Shown piece by piece: positions 21,320 through 35,142 of a stretch of DNA of 64,000 nt. Both the position numbers and the translations under genes were made by a program. The stretch is from assembly GCF_004211955.1 (NCBI RefSeq), contig NZ_RHJI01000004.1:1-64000 (forward strand). Reading direction: 5' to 3'. The first letter of the stretch is position 1. Each line of letters opens with the position of its first letter. The DNA comes from Escherichia sp. E1V33 (GTDB lineage Bacteria; Pseudomonadota; Gammaproteobacteria; Enterobacterales; Enterobacteriaceae). The notes beneath the pieces are model-generated. The model ran no database searches. It was not told the DNA's origin and was given only the letters and a program-made list of their open reading frames with translations.

Positions 21320-24076
21320 TTACCCGAGAATTTTGCTGGCTTCGCGCGCGACATTATCCATCTCGTCCAACAGTTCCAGCAGCTCCGGCTCCAAATCTTC
21401 TTCTTTAGTACCGCTACGTAGCTGTTGTTCGATCAGTTGGCAGAGATTCTTCATACGCGGCACACCGCTATAGCCGCAACTGCCATGCAGTTTATGAATC
21501 AAATCAACCAGGCCTTCCGGGTTTTCTCCAACCAGCTGTTCCTCAACTTTGTTGCGAACTTCAGGCAGGAAATCGAGTAACATTTGCAGCATATCGCGCG
21601 CTAAATCGGTTTTTCCTGCTGCCTGGCGTAGTGCCAGTTGCCAGTCGAGGGTCGCATTCGGGTTCACCACAATTTCGTTGACTTCGGGCGTCACGACGCG
21701 AGACGAAATACCGCTGCCAGGCTTGTAGCGCAACAACAAATTATGCAATCGCTCTTCTTCAATCGGTTTCGCCAGATAATCGCTCATCCCTGCGCCAAGC
21801 AGCTTCTCTTTTTGCCCGGCCATTGCATGCGCCGTTACCGCGATAACCGGCGTTTGTTGCTGATGGGGGAGCTGGTGGATGAGCTCGCAGGCCCGAATGC
21901 CATCCATGTCAGGCATTTGAATATCCATTAAGATCAAATCGAACGGCATCTGTTTCGCCCGTTCAACCGCCTGATGCCCGCTATCGCAAAGTTCCACATG
22001 TTGCACCATATCTTCCAGCAATGCGCCGATAAGTTTCAGGTTAGCGGGGTTGTCATCAACCGCCATGACTGTCATTGCCAGCTTACTTTCATCGGTTACA
22101 GGCAAAAGCGTGTTTTGTTTGTGATGACAAAATTCCGTCAGGGCAGGCAGCAGGCGCGTAGGTGTTAATGGTTTCAGCAGACACGCGCCGATACCATCTT
22201 GCTTGAGTTTTTCAGCATTGACTTGTGCATGGCAAGGAAGTGCCAGCATCAGGAAATCGGTCATCGATACCGCTTTCGCTAATCGCTCATGTTGCATTGT
22301 TAGCGGCTCGCGGAAGGTCACCGCGATGCCTAACAACATCATGTCGTAATGCGCGGGAGGCAGCGCGGAGAACGTTGGGCTATAAACCACTTCCAGCGGC
22401 GTTTCACTTAAAATATCCAGCGTGCATTGCGCTGCTGCGGAGTTTGGTTCGACATAGGCCAGGCGTTTACCGGCGAGGCACTGGGTGGATGGTCCTTCAA
22501 TAATAATATTCGGGTTCAGATCGAGATTAATATGGAACCAGAAAGTTGAACCACGATTCGGCTGGCTATGGAACGAAATATCTCCGCCCATCTCATTAAC
22601 CAGTTTTTGCGTAATCACCAGCCCCAGCCCGGTGCCGCCATGACGGCGTGAAATACTGGCATCTGCCTGTCTGAAGGCCTGGAACAGGCGTGATTGATCG
22701 CGTTCAGGAATACCAATACCGGTATCGCGGATCTGTACTTCAATCTGAACTTTGGTATTACTCAGCGCACGTTTTTCCACCAGAATATCGATGTTGCCAT
22801 TCTCGGTGAATTTAATCGCATTCCCTACCAGGTTAGTGATGATTTGCTGTAAGCGCAGCGGGTCGCCTATCACGTTATCTGGCACGTCGCTCTTAATATT
22901 GAGCGTCAATTCGAGCCCTTTATCGTGAGAAGAATGCGCCAGAAGAGTAACCACTTCATCCAGCGTGCTGCGCAGCGGGAACGGAATACTTTCCAGAATC
23001 AGCTTGCCGGCTTCCAGTTTAGAGAAGTCGAGAACATCATTAATAATTGCCAGCAAATTATTTGCCGAACGTTCAATCGTATTCAGGTGATCGCGCTGCG
23101 TTGGTGTTAATTCTGTTTTCAGCGTCAGGCGGGTAAAGCCAATAACACCATTCAGCGGTGTACGCAGCTCATGTGACATATTTGCCAGAAACTCGGACTT
23201 AATACGCGCCGCTTCCTGGGCGCGCTTTTTCGCCAGATCCAACTCAACGTTCTGAATTTCCATCTGCTCCAGCGTTTCACGCAGATCGGACGTCGCCTGG
23301 TCGATATTGTGCTGCATCTCTTCGTGATAAGCAGCCAGCGACATTGCCATCGAGTTGATACCGTTTTTTAGCATATCCAGCTCGCCGAGCATAAATCCTT
23401 CCACCCGGCTGTCGAGTTGCCCGCGACGGATGCGGTCGACGGTATTCACCATGTTGCGAATCGGGCCGGTTACATCGCGCATGAGTCGCCAGCCAAAAAT
23501 AAGTGCAATACCAATACAAAACAGCATCATCACGCTGGAAATAAAAATCTCTTTATATTGCTGCAAGCGCACCGATTTAAGGTCCAGCTCAAGGGCAATA
23601 TACCCCAGCATATTCTGACTATTTTTGGCATCGCTAATGGGTGATTCGTCGGGAGAATAACTCTCGGAGATAATCGGCGTACGCAAAATCATAATGTCGC
23701 CATCACGTGTGACAGTGAGCTGGCGCGGAAATGGCACGTTACTACCGAGCTGCATTGATGAAGGGTCGAGATGAAAATTGGAGGTGACAAAGAGTCGGTT
23801 ATTTTCATCGTAAACCGAAATGGCGCGAACAATATCAGAATGGCGACGATGCAAAACGCTTATCAACTGACCGATAGATTCGCGATTTTGCAGGCTCATG
23901 CCATATTCAGTAGAAACTGCAAGCGGCTCAATAATGCTGGCACCGGCATCTTCCAGTTGACGCTGCAAGTCGTTATAGCGATGCACGACGAAAAAGATAC
24001 TGAGCAATAAACCAATAAGGACGGTCGGCGCCAGGATCAGAATCATCATGCGTGCGCGCAGGCTGTAGTTGGTCAT
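21320..24076 (-). CDS. barA: Hybrid sensor histidine kinase BarA
   Basis: BarA (918 residues) senses short-chain carboxylates and phosphorylates UvrY, which activates csrB and csrC. Order: a membrane segment near 10-32, a periplasmic region, a second segment near 175-197, HAMP, the HisKA domain with H302 in [12 protein letters not shown], an ATPase domain with [10 protein letters not shown] and GGTGLGL, a degenerate and a true receiver domain ([14 protein letters not shown]), and a C-terminal HPt with its His in [12 protein letters not shown]. Its target csrB is 7 kb away. Confidence 0.97.
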   Translation of the reverse strand: MTNYSLRARMMILILAPTVLIGLLLSIFFVVHRYNDLQRQLEDAGASIIEPLAVSTEYGMSLQNRESIGQLISVLHRRHSDIVRAISVYDENNRLFVTSNFHLDPSSMQLGSNVPFPRQLTVTRDGDIMILRTPIISESYSPDESPISDAKNSQNMLGYIALELDLKSVRLQQYKEIFISSVMMLFCIGIALIFGWRLMRDVTGPIRNMVNTVDRIRRGQLDSRVEGFMLGELDMLKNGINSMAMSLAAYHEEMQHNIDQATSDLRETLEQMEIQNVELDLAKKRAQEAARIKSEFLANMSHELRTPLNGVIGFTRLTLKTELTPTQRDHLNTIERSANNLLAIINDVLDFSKLEAGKLILESIPFPLRSTLDEVVTLLAHSSHDKGLELTLNIKSDVPDNVIGDPLRLQQIITNLVGNAIKFTENGNIDILVEKRALSNTKVQIEVQIRDTGIGIPERDQSRLFQAFRQADASISRRHGGTGLGLVITQKLVNEMGGDISFHSQPNRGSTFWFHINLDLNPNIIIEGPSTQCLAGKRLAYVEPNSAAAQCTLDILSETPLEVVYSPTFSALPPAHYDMMLLGIAVTFREPLTMQHERLAKAVSMTDFLMLALPCHAQVNAEKLKQDGIGACLLKPLTPTRLLPALTEFCHHKQNTLLPVTDESKLAMTVMAVDDNPANLKLIGALLEDMVQHVELCDSGHQAVERAKQMPFDLILMDIQMPDMDGIRACELIHQLPHQQQTPVIAVTAHAMAGQKEKLLGAGMSDYLAKPIEEERLHNLLLRYKPGSGISSRVVTPEVNEIVVNPNATLDWQLALRQAAGKTDLARDMLQMLLDFLPEVRNKVEEQLVGENPEGLVDLIHKLHGSCGYSGVPRMKNLCQLIEQQLRSGTKEEDLEPELLELLDEMDNVAREASKILG

Positions 24077-24132
24077 GGAGTTCCGTTATGGGACAATTAA
24101 GGTCACACTGTTAAATTGAGAAAGTCTCGCCA

Positions 24133-25434
24133 ATGGCGCAATTCTACTCTGCAAAACGACGCGTGACGACGCGTCAGATCATAACCGTTTCAGTCAACGA
24201 CCTCGACTCTTTTGGTCAGGGCGTGGCACGACATAACGGAAAAGCGTTATTTATCCCCGGATTATTGCCGCAGGAAGACGCGGAAGTTACTGTTACTGAA
24301 GATAAAAAACAGTATTCTCGCGCTAAAGTCGTGCGCAGGCTAAGCGACAGCCCGGAACGCGAAACACCACGCTGCCCTCATTTTGGCGTATGCGGCGGTT
24401 GTCAGCAACAACACGCCAGCATCGAACTACAGCAGCGAAGCAAAAGTGCGGCGCTCGCCCGGTTAATGAAGCACGACGTCTCTGAAGTGATCGCCGATGT
24501 TCCCTGGGGTTATCGTCGCCGAGCGCGCTTAAGCCTGAACTATCAGCCGAAAACACAACAATTACAGATGGGATTTCGCAAAGCGGGTTCCAGTGACATT
24601 GTCGATGTTAAGCAATGCCCCATTTTAGCGCCCCAACTTGAAGCATTGCTGCCCAAAGTCAGGGCATGCCTGACCAGCTTACAAGCCATGCGCCATCTTG
24701 GCCACGTTGAACTGGTGCAGGCAACCAGCGGCACGTTGATGATTTTGCGCCATACCGCACCGCTAAGTTCGGCAGATCGTGAAAAACTGGAACGCTTTTC
24801 GCATTCTGAAGGCCTGGATCTGTTTCTCGCCCCTGATAGTGAGATACTCGAAACCGTCACTGGCGAGATGCCCTGGTATGACTCAAACGGGTTGCGTTTA
24901 ACTTTTAGCCCGCGTGATTTTATTCAGGTTAACGCTGGCGTGAACCAGAAAATGGTGGCGCGCGCGCTGGAGTGGCTGGATGTGCAAGCTGAGGACAGCG
25001 TGCTTGATCTGTTCTGCGGTATGGGCAATTTCACACTGCCATTAGCGACACGAGCGGCTAGCGTGGTGGGTGTAGAAGGTGTTGCGGCGCTGGTGGAAAA
25101 AGGTCAGGAAAATGCGCGAATCAACGGTTTACAAAATGTGACGTTTTATCATGAAAATCTTGAAGAAGATGTCACAAAGCAGCCGTGGGCTAAAAACGGC
25201 TTTGACAAAGTGTTGCTGGACCCGGCGCGAGCAGGTGCTGCTGGCGTCATGCAGCAAATTATAAAACTGGAACCCATTCGTATAGTTTATGTATCCTGTA
25301 ACCCTGCGACGCTGGCTCGGGATAGCGAGGCGTTATTAAAAGCAGGATATACCATTGCGCGACTGGCGATGCTGGATATGTTCCCACACACGGGGCATCT
25401 GGAATCGATGGTGCTTTTTTCGCGCGTTAAATAG
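24133..25434 (+). CDS. rlmD: 23S rRNA (uracil(1939)-C5)-methyltransferase
   Basis: RlmD (RumA, 433 residues) makes m5U1939 in 23S rRNA. A TRAM domain (about 12-70) is followed by the [4Fe-4S] cysteines C81, C87, C90 and C162. The SAM motif is [15 protein letters not shown], and the catalytic cysteine is in [13 protein letters not shown]. It is divergent from barA with a 56-bp gap and lies just upstream of relA. Confidence 0.96.
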   Translation: MAQFYSAKRRVTTRQIITVSVNDLDSFGQGVARHNGKALFIPGLLPQEDAEVTVTEDKKQYSRAKVVRRLSDSPERETPRCPHFGVCGGCQQQHASIELQQRSKSAALARLMKHDVSEVIADVPWGYRRRARLSLNYQPKTQQLQMGFRKAGSSDIVDVKQCPILAPQLEALLPKVRACLTSLQAMRHLGHVELVQATSGTLMILRHTAPLSSADREKLERFSHSEGLDLFLAPDSEILETVTGEMPWYDSNGLRLTFSPRDFIQVNAGVNQKMVARALEWLDVQAEDSVLDLFCGMGNFTLPLATRAASVVGVEGVAALVEKGQENARINGLQNVTFYHENLEEDVTKQPWAKNGFDKVLLDPARAGAAGVMQQIIKLEPIRIVYVSCNPATLARDSEALLKAGYTIARLAMLDMFPHTGHLESMVLFSRVK

Positions 25435-25481
25435 TTACGATTTGCTGATTTCGGCAGGTCAGGTCCCTAAAGGAGAGGACA

Positions 25482-27716
25482 ATGGTTGCGGTAAGAAGTG
25501 CACATATCAATAAGGCTGGTGAATTTGATCCGGAAAAATGGATCGCAAGTCTGGGGATTGCCAGCCAGAAGTCGTGTGAGTGCTTAGCCGAAACCTGGGC
25601 GTATTGTTTGCAGCAGACGCAGGGGCATCCGGATGCCAGTTTGCTGTTGTGGCGTGGTGTCGAGATGGTGGAGATCCTCTCGACATTAAGTATGGACATT
25701 GACACGCTGCGGGCGGCGCTGCTGTTCCCTCTGGCCGATGCCAACGTAGTCAGCGAAGACGTACTGCGCGAGAGCGTCGGTAAGTCGGTCGTTAATCTTA
25801 TTCACGGTGTGCGCGATATGGCGGCAATCCGCCAGCTTAAAGCTACGCACACCGATTCTGTTTCCTCCGAACAGGTCGATAATGTTCGCCGGATGTTGCT
25901 GGCGATGGTCGATGACTTCCGTTGCGTGGTCATCAAACTGGCGGAGCGAATTGCCCATTTGCGCGAAGTAAAAGACGCGCCGGAAGATGAACGCGTACTT
26001 GCAGCAAAAGAGTGCACCAATATCTACGCGCCGCTGGCGAACCGTCTCGGGATCGGGCAACTGAAATGGGAACTGGAAGATTACTGCTTCCGTTATCTCC
26101 ACCCGACCGAATACAAGCGCATCGCCAAACTGTTGCATGAGCGCCGTCTCGATCGCGAACACTACATTGAAGAGTTTGTCGGCCATCTGCGTGCAGAGAT
26201 GAAAGCTGAAGGCGTTAAAGCTGAGGTGTATGGCCGCCCAAAACACATCTACAGCATCTGGCGCAAAATGCAGAAAAAAAATCTCGCCTTTGACGAGCTG
26301 TTTGATGTCCGTGCAGTACGTATTGTTGCCGAGCGTTTACAGGACTGCTACGCCGCGCTGGGGATAGTGCACACTCACTACCGTCACTTGCCGGATGAAT
26401 TTGATGATTACGTCGCAAACCCGAAACCAAACGGCTATCAGTCTATTCATACTGTGGTACTGGGGCCGGGTGGCAAAACCGTTGAGATCCAAATCCGTAC
26501 CAAACAGATGCATGAAGATGCAGAGCTGGGCGTCGCTGCGCATTGGAAATACAAAGAAGGTGCGGTTGCTGGCGGGGCGCGTTCGGGGCACGAAGACAGG
26601 ATTGCCTGGCTGCGTAAACTGATTGCGTGGCAGGAAGAGATGGCCGACTCTGGTGAAATGCTCGACGAAGTACGCAGCCAGGTGTTTGACGACCGGGTAT
26701 ACGTCTTTACGCCGAAAGGGGATGTTGTTGATTTACCCGCGGGATCAACGCCGCTGGATTTCGCTTATCACATCCACAGCGATGTCGGACACCGCTGCAT
26801 TGGCGCCAAAATTGGCGGGCGGATTGTGCCGTTCACCTACCAGTTACAGATGGGTGACCAGATTGAAATTATCACCCAGAAACAACCCAACCCCAGCCGT
26901 GACTGGTTAAATCCAAACCTGGGCTATGTCACAACCAGCCGTGGGCGTTCGAAAATTCACGCCTGGTTCCGTAAACAGGATCGTGACAAAAACATTCTGG
27001 CTGGACGACAAATTCTTGACGACGAGCTGGAACATTTGGGGATCAGCCTGAAGGAAGCAGAAAAACACCTGCTGCCGCGTTACAACTTCAATGATGTCGA
27101 CGAGTTGCTGGCGGCGATTGGGGGCGGGGATATCCGTCTCAATCAGATGGTGAATTTCCTGCAATCGCAATTTAATAAGCCTAGTGCCGAAGAGCAGGAC
27201 GCCGCCGCGCTGAAGCAGCTTCAGCAAAAAAGCTATGCCCCGCAAAACCGCAGTAAAGATAACGGTCGCGTAGTAGTAGAAGGTGTCGGCAACCTTATGC
27301 ACCACATCGCGCGCTGCTGTCAGCCGATTCCTGGTGATGAAATTGTTGGTTTCATTACTCAGGGACGCGGTATTTCTGTGCACCGCGCCGATTGTGAACA
27401 ACTGGTGGAGCTACGCTCCCATGCGCCAGAACGAATTGTTGACGCGGTATGGGGCGAGAGCTACTCCGCCGGATATTCGCTGGTGGTCCGCGTGCTGGCT
27501 AATGATCGTAGTGGGTTGTTACGTGATATCACGACCATTCTCGCCAATGAGAAAGTGAACGTGCTTGGCGTTGCCAGCCGTAGCGACACCAAACAGCAAC
27601 TGGCAACCATCGACATGACCATTGAGATTTATAACCTGCAAGTGCTGGGCCGCGTGCTGGGTAAACTCAACCAGGTGCCGGATGTTATCGACGCGCGTCG
27701 ACTGCACGGGAGTTAG
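25482..27716 (+). CDS. relA: (p)ppGpp synthetase I
   Basis: RelA (744 residues) makes pppGpp on ribosomes blocked by uncharged tRNA. Order: an inactive HD-like hydrolase domain, the synthetase domain (YGRPKHIYSIWRKM and DYVANPKPNGYQSIH), TGS (YVFTPKGDVVDLP), the zinc-finger region HHIARCCQP, and a C-terminal ACT domain. The standard length suggests an active protein. mazEF lies directly downstream as in K-12, where relA promoters can feed it. Confidence 0.97.
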   Translation: MVAVRSAHINKAGEFDPEKWIASLGIASQKSCECLAETWAYCLQQTQGHPDASLLLWRGVEMVEILSTLSMDIDTLRAALLFPLADANVVSEDVLRESVGKSVVNLIHGVRDMAAIRQLKATHTDSVSSEQVDNVRRMLLAMVDDFRCVVIKLAERIAHLREVKDAPEDERVLAAKECTNIYAPLANRLGIGQLKWELEDYCFRYLHPTEYKRIAKLLHERRLDREHYIEEFVGHLRAEMKAEGVKAEVYGRPKHIYSIWRKMQKKNLAFDELFDVRAVRIVAERLQDCYAALGIVHTHYRHLPDEFDDYVANPKPNGYQSIHTVVLGPGGKTVEIQIRTKQMHEDAELGVAAHWKYKEGAVAGGARSGHEDRIAWLRKLIAWQEEMADSGEMLDEVRSQVFDDRVYVFTPKGDVVDLPAGSTPLDFAYHIHSDVGHRCIGAKIGGRIVPFTYQLQMGDQIEIITQKQPNPSRDWLNPNLGYVTTSRGRSKIHAWFRKQDRDKNILAGRQILDDELEHLGISLKEAEKHLLPRYNFNDVDELLAAIGGGDIRLNQMVNFLQSQFNKPSAEEQDAAALKQLQQKSYAPQNRSKDNGRVVVEGVGNLMHHIARCCQPIPGDEIVGFITQGRGISVHRADCEQLVELRSHAPERIVDAVWGESYSAGYSLVVRVLANDRSGLLRDITTILANEKVNVLGVASRSDTKQQLATIDMTIEIYNLQVLGRVLGKLNQVPDVIDARRLHGS

Positions 27717-27730
27717 GCCGAAATTTGCTC

Positions 27731-27776
27731 GTATCTACGATGTAGATTGATAGATACTGTATCTACATATGATAGC
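27731..27776 (+). promoter_or_regulatory. mazEF promoter with alternating palindrome
   Basis: Overlapping inverted repeats GTATCTAC ... GTAGATTGATAGATAC ... GTATCTAC lie just upstream of mazE. MazE and MazEF are known to bind this kind of alternating palindrome and repress the operon. Boundaries are approximate. Confidence 0.75.
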
Positions 27777-27793
27777 GGTTTGAGGAAAGGGTT

Positions 27794-28042
27794 ATGATCC
27801 ACAGTAGCGTAAAGCGTTGGGGAAATTCACCGGCAGTGCGGATCCCGGCTACGTTAATGCAGGCGCTCAATCTGAATATTGATGATCAAGTGAAGATTGA
27901 CCTGGTGGATGGCAAATTAATTATTGAGCCAGTGCGTAAAGAGCCCGTATTTACGCTTGCTGAACTGGTCAACGACATCACGCCGGAAAACCTCCGCGAG
28001 AATATCGACTGGGGGGAGCCGAAAGATAAGGAAGTCTGGTAA
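27794..28042 (+). CDS. mazE: Antitoxin MazE
   Basis: MazE (82 residues) neutralises MazF and represses the operon. The N-terminal AbrB/SpoVT swapped-hairpin DNA-binding domain ([15 protein letters not shown]) is followed by an acidic, flexible C terminus that wraps MazF ([13 protein letters not shown]). GAGGAAAGG precedes the ATG. Its stop overlaps the mazF start by one base. Confidence 0.97.
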   Translation: MIHSSVKRWGNSPAVRIPATLMQALNLNIDDQVKIDLVDGKLIIEPVRKEPVFTLAELVNDITPENLRENIDWGEPKDKEVW

Positions 28043-28377
28043 TGGTAAGCCGATACGTACCCGATACGGGCGATCTGATTTGGGTTGATTTTGACCCGAC
28101 AAAAGGTAGCGAGCAAGCCGGACATCATCCGGCTGTTGTCCTGAGTCCGTTCATGTACAACAACAAAACAGGTATGTGTCTGTGTGTTCCTTGTACAACG
28201 CAATCAAAAGGATATCCGTTCGAAGTTGTTCTATCCGGTCAGGAACGTGATGGCGTAGCGTTAGCTGATCAGGTAAAAAGTGTCGCCTGGCGGGCAAGAG
28301 GAGCAACGAAGAAAGAAACGGTTGCCCCAGAGGAATTACAACTCATAAAAGCCAAAATTAACGTGCTGATTGGGTAG
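28042..28377 (+). CDS. mazF: mRNA interferase toxin MazF
   Basis: MazF (111 residues) is a ribosome-independent endoribonuclease cutting at ACA. Family signatures are GDLIWVDFDPTKGSEQAGHHPAVV and the loop around TTQSKGYPFEV (shown in parts of the fold only); a few residues differ from what I recall of K-12. TAATG overlap with mazE implies coupling. The length is intact. Confidence 0.96.
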   Translation: MVSRYVPDTGDLIWVDFDPTKGSEQAGHHPAVVLSPFMYNNKTGMCLCVPCTTQSKGYPFEVVLSGQERDGVALADQVKSVAWRARGATKKETVAPEELQLIKAKINVLIG

Positions 28378-28447
28378 TGTTACTAACTCACTTCTATTCT
28401 GGTCACAGGTTTCCACCTGACAGACCCGTAATTTTCAGGACATTTCA

Positions 28448-29239
28448 ATGAATCAAATCGACCGTTTGCTCACTATTATGCAGCGCCTGCGCGACCCGGA
28501 AAACGGCTGCCCGTGGGATAAAGAGCAGACATTTTCTTCTATTGCGCCTTACACCCTTGAAGAAACCTACGAGGTGCTGGACGCTATTGCCCGCGAAGAC
28601 TTTGACGATCTGCGCGGTGAACTCGGCGATCTGCTGTTCCAGGTGGTGTTTTACGCCCAAATGGCCCAGGAAGAAGGGCGCTTTGATTTTAATGATATTT
28701 GCGCCGCGATTAGCGATAAGCTAGAACGCCGCCACCCGCATGTTTTTGCTGACGGTTCTGCCGATAATAGCAGTGAAGTTCTCGCCCGTTGGGAGCAGAT
28801 TAAAACCGAAGAACGCGCGCAGAAAGCACAGCACTCTGCGCTGGACGACATTCCTCGCAGCTTGCCTGCCTTAATGCGTGCGCAAAAAATCCAGAAACGT
28901 TGCGCCAACGTTGGCTTCGACTGGACGACGCTTGGCCCGGTGGTCGATAAAGTCTACGAAGAGATCGACGAGGTGATGTACGAGGCGCGGCAGGCTGTTG
29001 TCGACCAGGCTAAACTGGAGGAGGAAATGGGCGACCTGCTGTTTGCAACGGTTAATCTGGCTCGCCATTTAGGGACGAAAGCAGAAATTGCATTGCAAAA
29101 AGCGAACGAAAAATTCGAGCGTCGTTTTCGCGAAGTGGAACGGATTGTTGCCGCGCGAGGCCTGGAAATGACAGGTGTTGATCTCGAAACAATGGAAGAA
29201 GTCTGGCAACAGGTAAAACGGCAGGAAATTGATCTCTAA
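28448..29239 (+). CDS. mazG: Nucleoside triphosphate pyrophosphohydrolase MazG
   Basis: MazG (263 residues) hydrolyses NTPs to NMP and pyrophosphate and is linked to (p)ppGpp levels and clearing of abnormal nucleotides. It has two tandem MazG domains. The first has CPWDKEQTFSS and the E-x-x-E/D metal helices (EETYEVLDAI, LRGELGDLLFQVVF); the second has EEIDEVMYEA and EEEMGDLLFATVN. It sits 70 bp after mazF, as in K-12. Confidence 0.96.
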   Translation: MNQIDRLLTIMQRLRDPENGCPWDKEQTFSSIAPYTLEETYEVLDAIAREDFDDLRGELGDLLFQVVFYAQMAQEEGRFDFNDICAAISDKLERRHPHVFADGSADNSSEVLARWEQIKTEERAQKAQHSALDDIPRSLPALMRAQKIQKRCANVGFDWTTLGPVVDKVYEEIDEVMYEARQAVVDQAKLEEEMGDLLFATVNLARHLGTKAEIALQKANEKFERRFREVERIVAARGLEMTGVDLETMEEVWQQVKRQEIDL

Positions 29240-29374
29240 GGGAATTACGTGGTCAAGCGCCATTTGTGTCATTTTTTAAATGACAAGCGCTTGATTTGCG
29301 TCAAAAACATTTACCCCAAAGGGGCTATTTTCTCACTCCTGATTTCAATAGTGCGCTGTCGAAGAGGAGGGATA

Positions 29375-31104
<1,730 letters not shown>

Positions 31105-31122
31105 GTAAAAAAGTTAGAACGG

Positions 31123-31147
31123 CAACGCGTACCCTGGGTACGCGTTG
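31123..31147 (+). terminator. Hairpin between pyrG and eno
   Basis: CAACGCGTACC and GGTACGCGTTG form an 11-bp stem with a 3-base loop, then TTTGT. It may partly end pyrG transcripts before eno. Confidence 0.55.
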
Positions 31148-31176
31148 TTTGTCTGGAGTTTCAGTTTAACTAGTGA

Positions 31177-32490
<1,314 letters not shown>

Positions 32491-32510
32491 GTCTGACTTT
32501 ATCTGATTTA

Positions 32511-32540
32511 AAAATGCCAGCCTCCGGGCTGGCATTTTTT
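32511..32540 (+). terminator. eno terminator
   Basis: ATGCCAGCC and GGCTGGCAT (32514-32535) form a 9-bp stem with flanking A4/T6, giving a strong intrinsic terminator that can work for both eno and the convergent ygcG. Confidence 0.88.
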
Positions 32541-32549
32541 ATGGTTGAG

Positions 32550-33455
32550 TTACCAGCGGCCGGATGCGCCGCCACCGCCAGAAGAACCGCCACCACCGCT
32601 AAATCCGCCGCTTGAGCCTCCGCCACTTGAACCTCCACTGGAAGAGGATGAAGAAGAACCTTTTCTTGAGGCTCTTTCTTTACCGAGCTTCTTGTATTTA
32701 GCGCGTAGCTTTTTATTAACGGTAAGCCAAAAGATAAGCAGCGCTACGATCGCAAAAGGCGTTAGCATACCGCAGGCTACGATTAAATTCGTCCATGGTC
32801 CAGGCTCGGCAACATAGAGGAATACCATCCCGTAAATGGCGCCAGTGAGAGTTATCCATGGTAAATTCGAGGGATCGGTAAAAACAATAAAATATGAAAG
32901 TACCGCCAGCAATATAATTACAGCAAGCGATAATGGAATAGGGGGATTGATACTGTAATAATCCCCCCTGTCTTCCGGTAATTCACCATTCAACAGAAGC
33001 GCGCCGATATTTTCGCTGGCCAGTGTTAACCCACCCATCAGGTCATCACTTTTGAAGGCAGGGATTAATATATCACGGATAATCTTCGCTGCTTGCAGGT
33101 CGGTAACCACTCCTTCCAGCCCGTAGCCAACCTCAATACGGACAGCATGATCCTCCCTGGCAACCAGAAGTAAAATACCATCGTTTCGCTGCTTATCTCC
33201 CAGTTTCCAGCTATCAAAAACGCGTGTTGCATATTGTTCAATGGTATCGTCTCCGGTGGATGGCACTATTAATACGGCGACCTGTGCCCGTGTTTTTTGT
33301 GTAATATCCTGCAGCTGTTGTGTCAGTGATTGCTGTTCAGACGTGCTTAACGTACCAGTAATATCGGTCACCTGTTGGCGCAGTTCCGGCACAGCAATTT
33401 GCTGGGCAAGTACAGGAAGGCACCATAAAACGAGTAGAATAAAGATTAAGCGCAT
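32550..33455 (-). CDS. ygcG: YgcG-type TPM-domain membrane protein
   Basis: A 301-residue protein with a signal peptide (MRLIFILLVLWCLPVLAQQ). A periplasmic TPM domain follows at about 25-150 (VLIVPSTGDDTIEQYATRVF ... EVGYGLEGVV), then two or three membrane segments and a Ser/Gly-rich tail ending SGRW. The TPM family includes a plant photosystem repair factor; the bacterial role is unsettled. The start at 33455 lies 5 bp after the stop of the upstream paralogue. It is the last gene of a lemA-TPM-TPM operon. Confidence 0.85.
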   Translation of the reverse strand: MRLIFILLVLWCLPVLAQQIAVPELRQQVTDITGTLSTSEQQSLTQQLQDITQKTRAQVAVLIVPSTGDDTIEQYATRVFDSWKLGDKQRNDGILLLVAREDHAVRIEVGYGLEGVVTDLQAAKIIRDILIPAFKSDDLMGGLTLASENIGALLLNGELPEDRGDYYSINPPIPLSLAVIILLAVLSYFIVFTDPSNLPWITLTGAIYGMVFLYVAEPGPWTNLIVACGMLTPFAIVALLIFWLTVNKKLRAKYKKLGKERASRKGSSSSSSSGGSSGGGSSGGFSGGGGSSGGGGASGRW

Positions 33456-33460
33456 TACGA

Positions 33461-34354
33461 TCACCAACGGCCGGATGAACCGCCGCCTCCTGAAGAACCG
33501 CCACCACCGCGGAAATTGTCATTGTCGAATGAAGAGGATGACGATGACGAATAGTGGGAGGAAGAATTGCTTCTTGTATTGCGTGATGGCTGGTTGGCAT
33601 TACGCATCGAATCCCGAACCTTTTTGCCGAAGGGGGTAAAAGCGATGGCGACAGCCAGGAACGGTGTGGCAAAGCAGAGTAATGTTGCGAGCACTCTCCA
33701 GCTACCGCTGAAACCTGCAATAGGTAAAACAAAGGCCAGAACAATAGCTGTGAAGCAAATCAATCCCAGCGTTTTGCAATATCCTCTGGCGGAAATAAAG
33801 GTCAGTACTACCGCCCAGACTAACAAAGCCCACCAACCGCTAAAGGGCAAAGGGTGATCGGCCGGTGTTATCGTTGCTAAATTATTCCCCGCCAGACAAC
33901 CTTCAATATCGCTGATTCCCTTTTGCAAACCGCCAGCCAGGTCGCCTTTTTTAAATGCCGGAATAATACTGCTGCGAATAATTTTCCCGGACTGCGCATC
34001 CGTAATAACGCCTTCTAGTCCGTAACCGATTTCAATACGCACGGTATGATCCTGCCAGGCGACTAACAGCAGAACTCCATCATCGCGGTCTTTAGCACCC
34101 GGTTTCCAGCTATCGAATACCCGCGTTGCGTACTGCTCGATGGTTTCATCGCCTGTGGTTTCAACCACCAATACCACAAGCTGCGCCTGGTATTTTTGCG
34201 TAAGGGCTTTAATCTGGTTGGTCAAGGTGTTTACTTCGTTGTTCGTCAATGTGCCAGTTAAGTCATTCACATACCTGGGCGTTTCAGGTACTGAAATTTG
34301 CGTGGCAAACGCAGATGAACAGAAGAAAGCCATAAGGAAAATAAAATTTCTCAT
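33461..34354 (-). CDS. Second TPM-domain protein, YgcG paralogue
   Basis: This 297-residue protein has the same layout as ygcG: signal peptide (MRNFIFLMAFFCSSAFA), TPM domain (VVLVVETTGDETIEQYATRVF region and EIGYGLEGVI), hydrophobic segments and a tail ending GGGGSSGGGGSSGRW. The start at 34354 is preceded by GGGGAAG; the frame runs 15 codons further up. It lies 13 bp after lemA. As I recall, K-12 has a single ygcG here, so this looks like a tandem paralogue. Function is inferred only from the domain. Confidence 0.8.
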   Translation of the reverse strand: MRNFIFLMAFFCSSAFATQISVPETPRYVNDLTGTLTNNEVNTLTNQIKALTQKYQAQLVVLVVETTGDETIEQYATRVFDSWKPGAKDRDDGVLLLVAWQDHTVRIEIGYGLEGVITDAQSGKIIRSSIIPAFKKGDLAGGLQKGISDIEGCLAGNNLATITPADHPLPFSGWWALLVWAVVLTFISARGYCKTLGLICFTAIVLAFVLPIAGFSGSWRVLATLLCFATPFLAVAIAFTPFGKKVRDSMRNANQPSRNTRSNSSSHYSSSSSSSFDNDNFRGGGGSSGGGGSSGRW

Positions 34355-34367
34355 AGGACTTCCCCAC

Positions 34368-34970
34368 TTAATGAGCATTAGCATTCTGGCTAAAATCAAT
34401 TGTCGGTGCTTTACTTACTGCGGCGACATCATCCGGCAGATAATTTTTCTTCGGTGTGTAATCCATTACCTTTGCCGTTAATACAGCGGGAAATTTGCGG
34501 ATGGTGACATTATATTTTTCAATGGCTTTAATATATCTTCCTCGCGCGACAGCAATTCGATTTTCACTACCTTCGAGTTGTACCATTAAATTTTGATAGA
34601 GTTCCTGAGCCTTTAATTCAGGATAGCGCTCACTAATAATCGTTAACTGACCGAGAGTGCGAGTCACCTGCGCCTGAGCTTGTTGCCAGGCTTGTAATTT
34701 TTGCTCATCTCCTGGCGTTTGCTGAAGATCGCTGCTGGCACGATTAGCCTGACTACGAGCTAACGTAACGGCCTCCAGAACCTCTTCTTCATGGCTGGAA
34801 TAACCTTTAATGCTGGCGACAAGATTAGGAATAAGATCGGCACGGCGTTGATACTGATTCAGTACTTCTGACCAGGAGGCATTAACCTGTTCATCATAGG
34901 TTTGAATATCGTTATAACCGCAACCTGATAAATTGAAAATAAATATAAATACGATGAATATTCTAAACAT
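34368..34970 (-). CDS. LemA family lipoprotein
   Basis: A 200-residue LemA-family protein. The N terminus has a lipobox, LSGC with Cys at 17. LemA signatures are VNASWSEVLNQYQRRADLIPN and LVASIKGYSSHEEEV, in a helical bundle with predicted coiled-coil segments. LemA and TPM genes are neighbours in many bacteria, suggesting a shared envelope role that is not defined. It leads the operon, after AAAGGGA, and is divergent from queE. Confidence 0.85.
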   Translation of the reverse strand: MFRIFIVFIFIFNLSGCGYNDIQTYDEQVNASWSEVLNQYQRRADLIPNLVASIKGYSSHEEEVLEAVTLARSQANRASSDLQQTPGDEQKLQAWQQAQAQVTRTLGQLTIISERYPELKAQELYQNLMVQLEGSENRIAVARGRYIKAIEKYNVTIRKFPAVLTAKVMDYTPKKNYLPDDVAAVSKAPTIDFSQNANAH

Positions 34971-35142
34971 GTTTACATCCCTTTTATTTAATCCTTTAAA
35001 ACATAATACGCCGCTTCATTTTATTCTTAATGATCTGAGCCACTTTTAGCGTCAAACCTGCCTGTAACAGAATGTTAATAAAGCATGAATATTGCGGCGA
35101 GATCTGCAATAATTAACAATTATCCACTTCACAGAGAATGCT

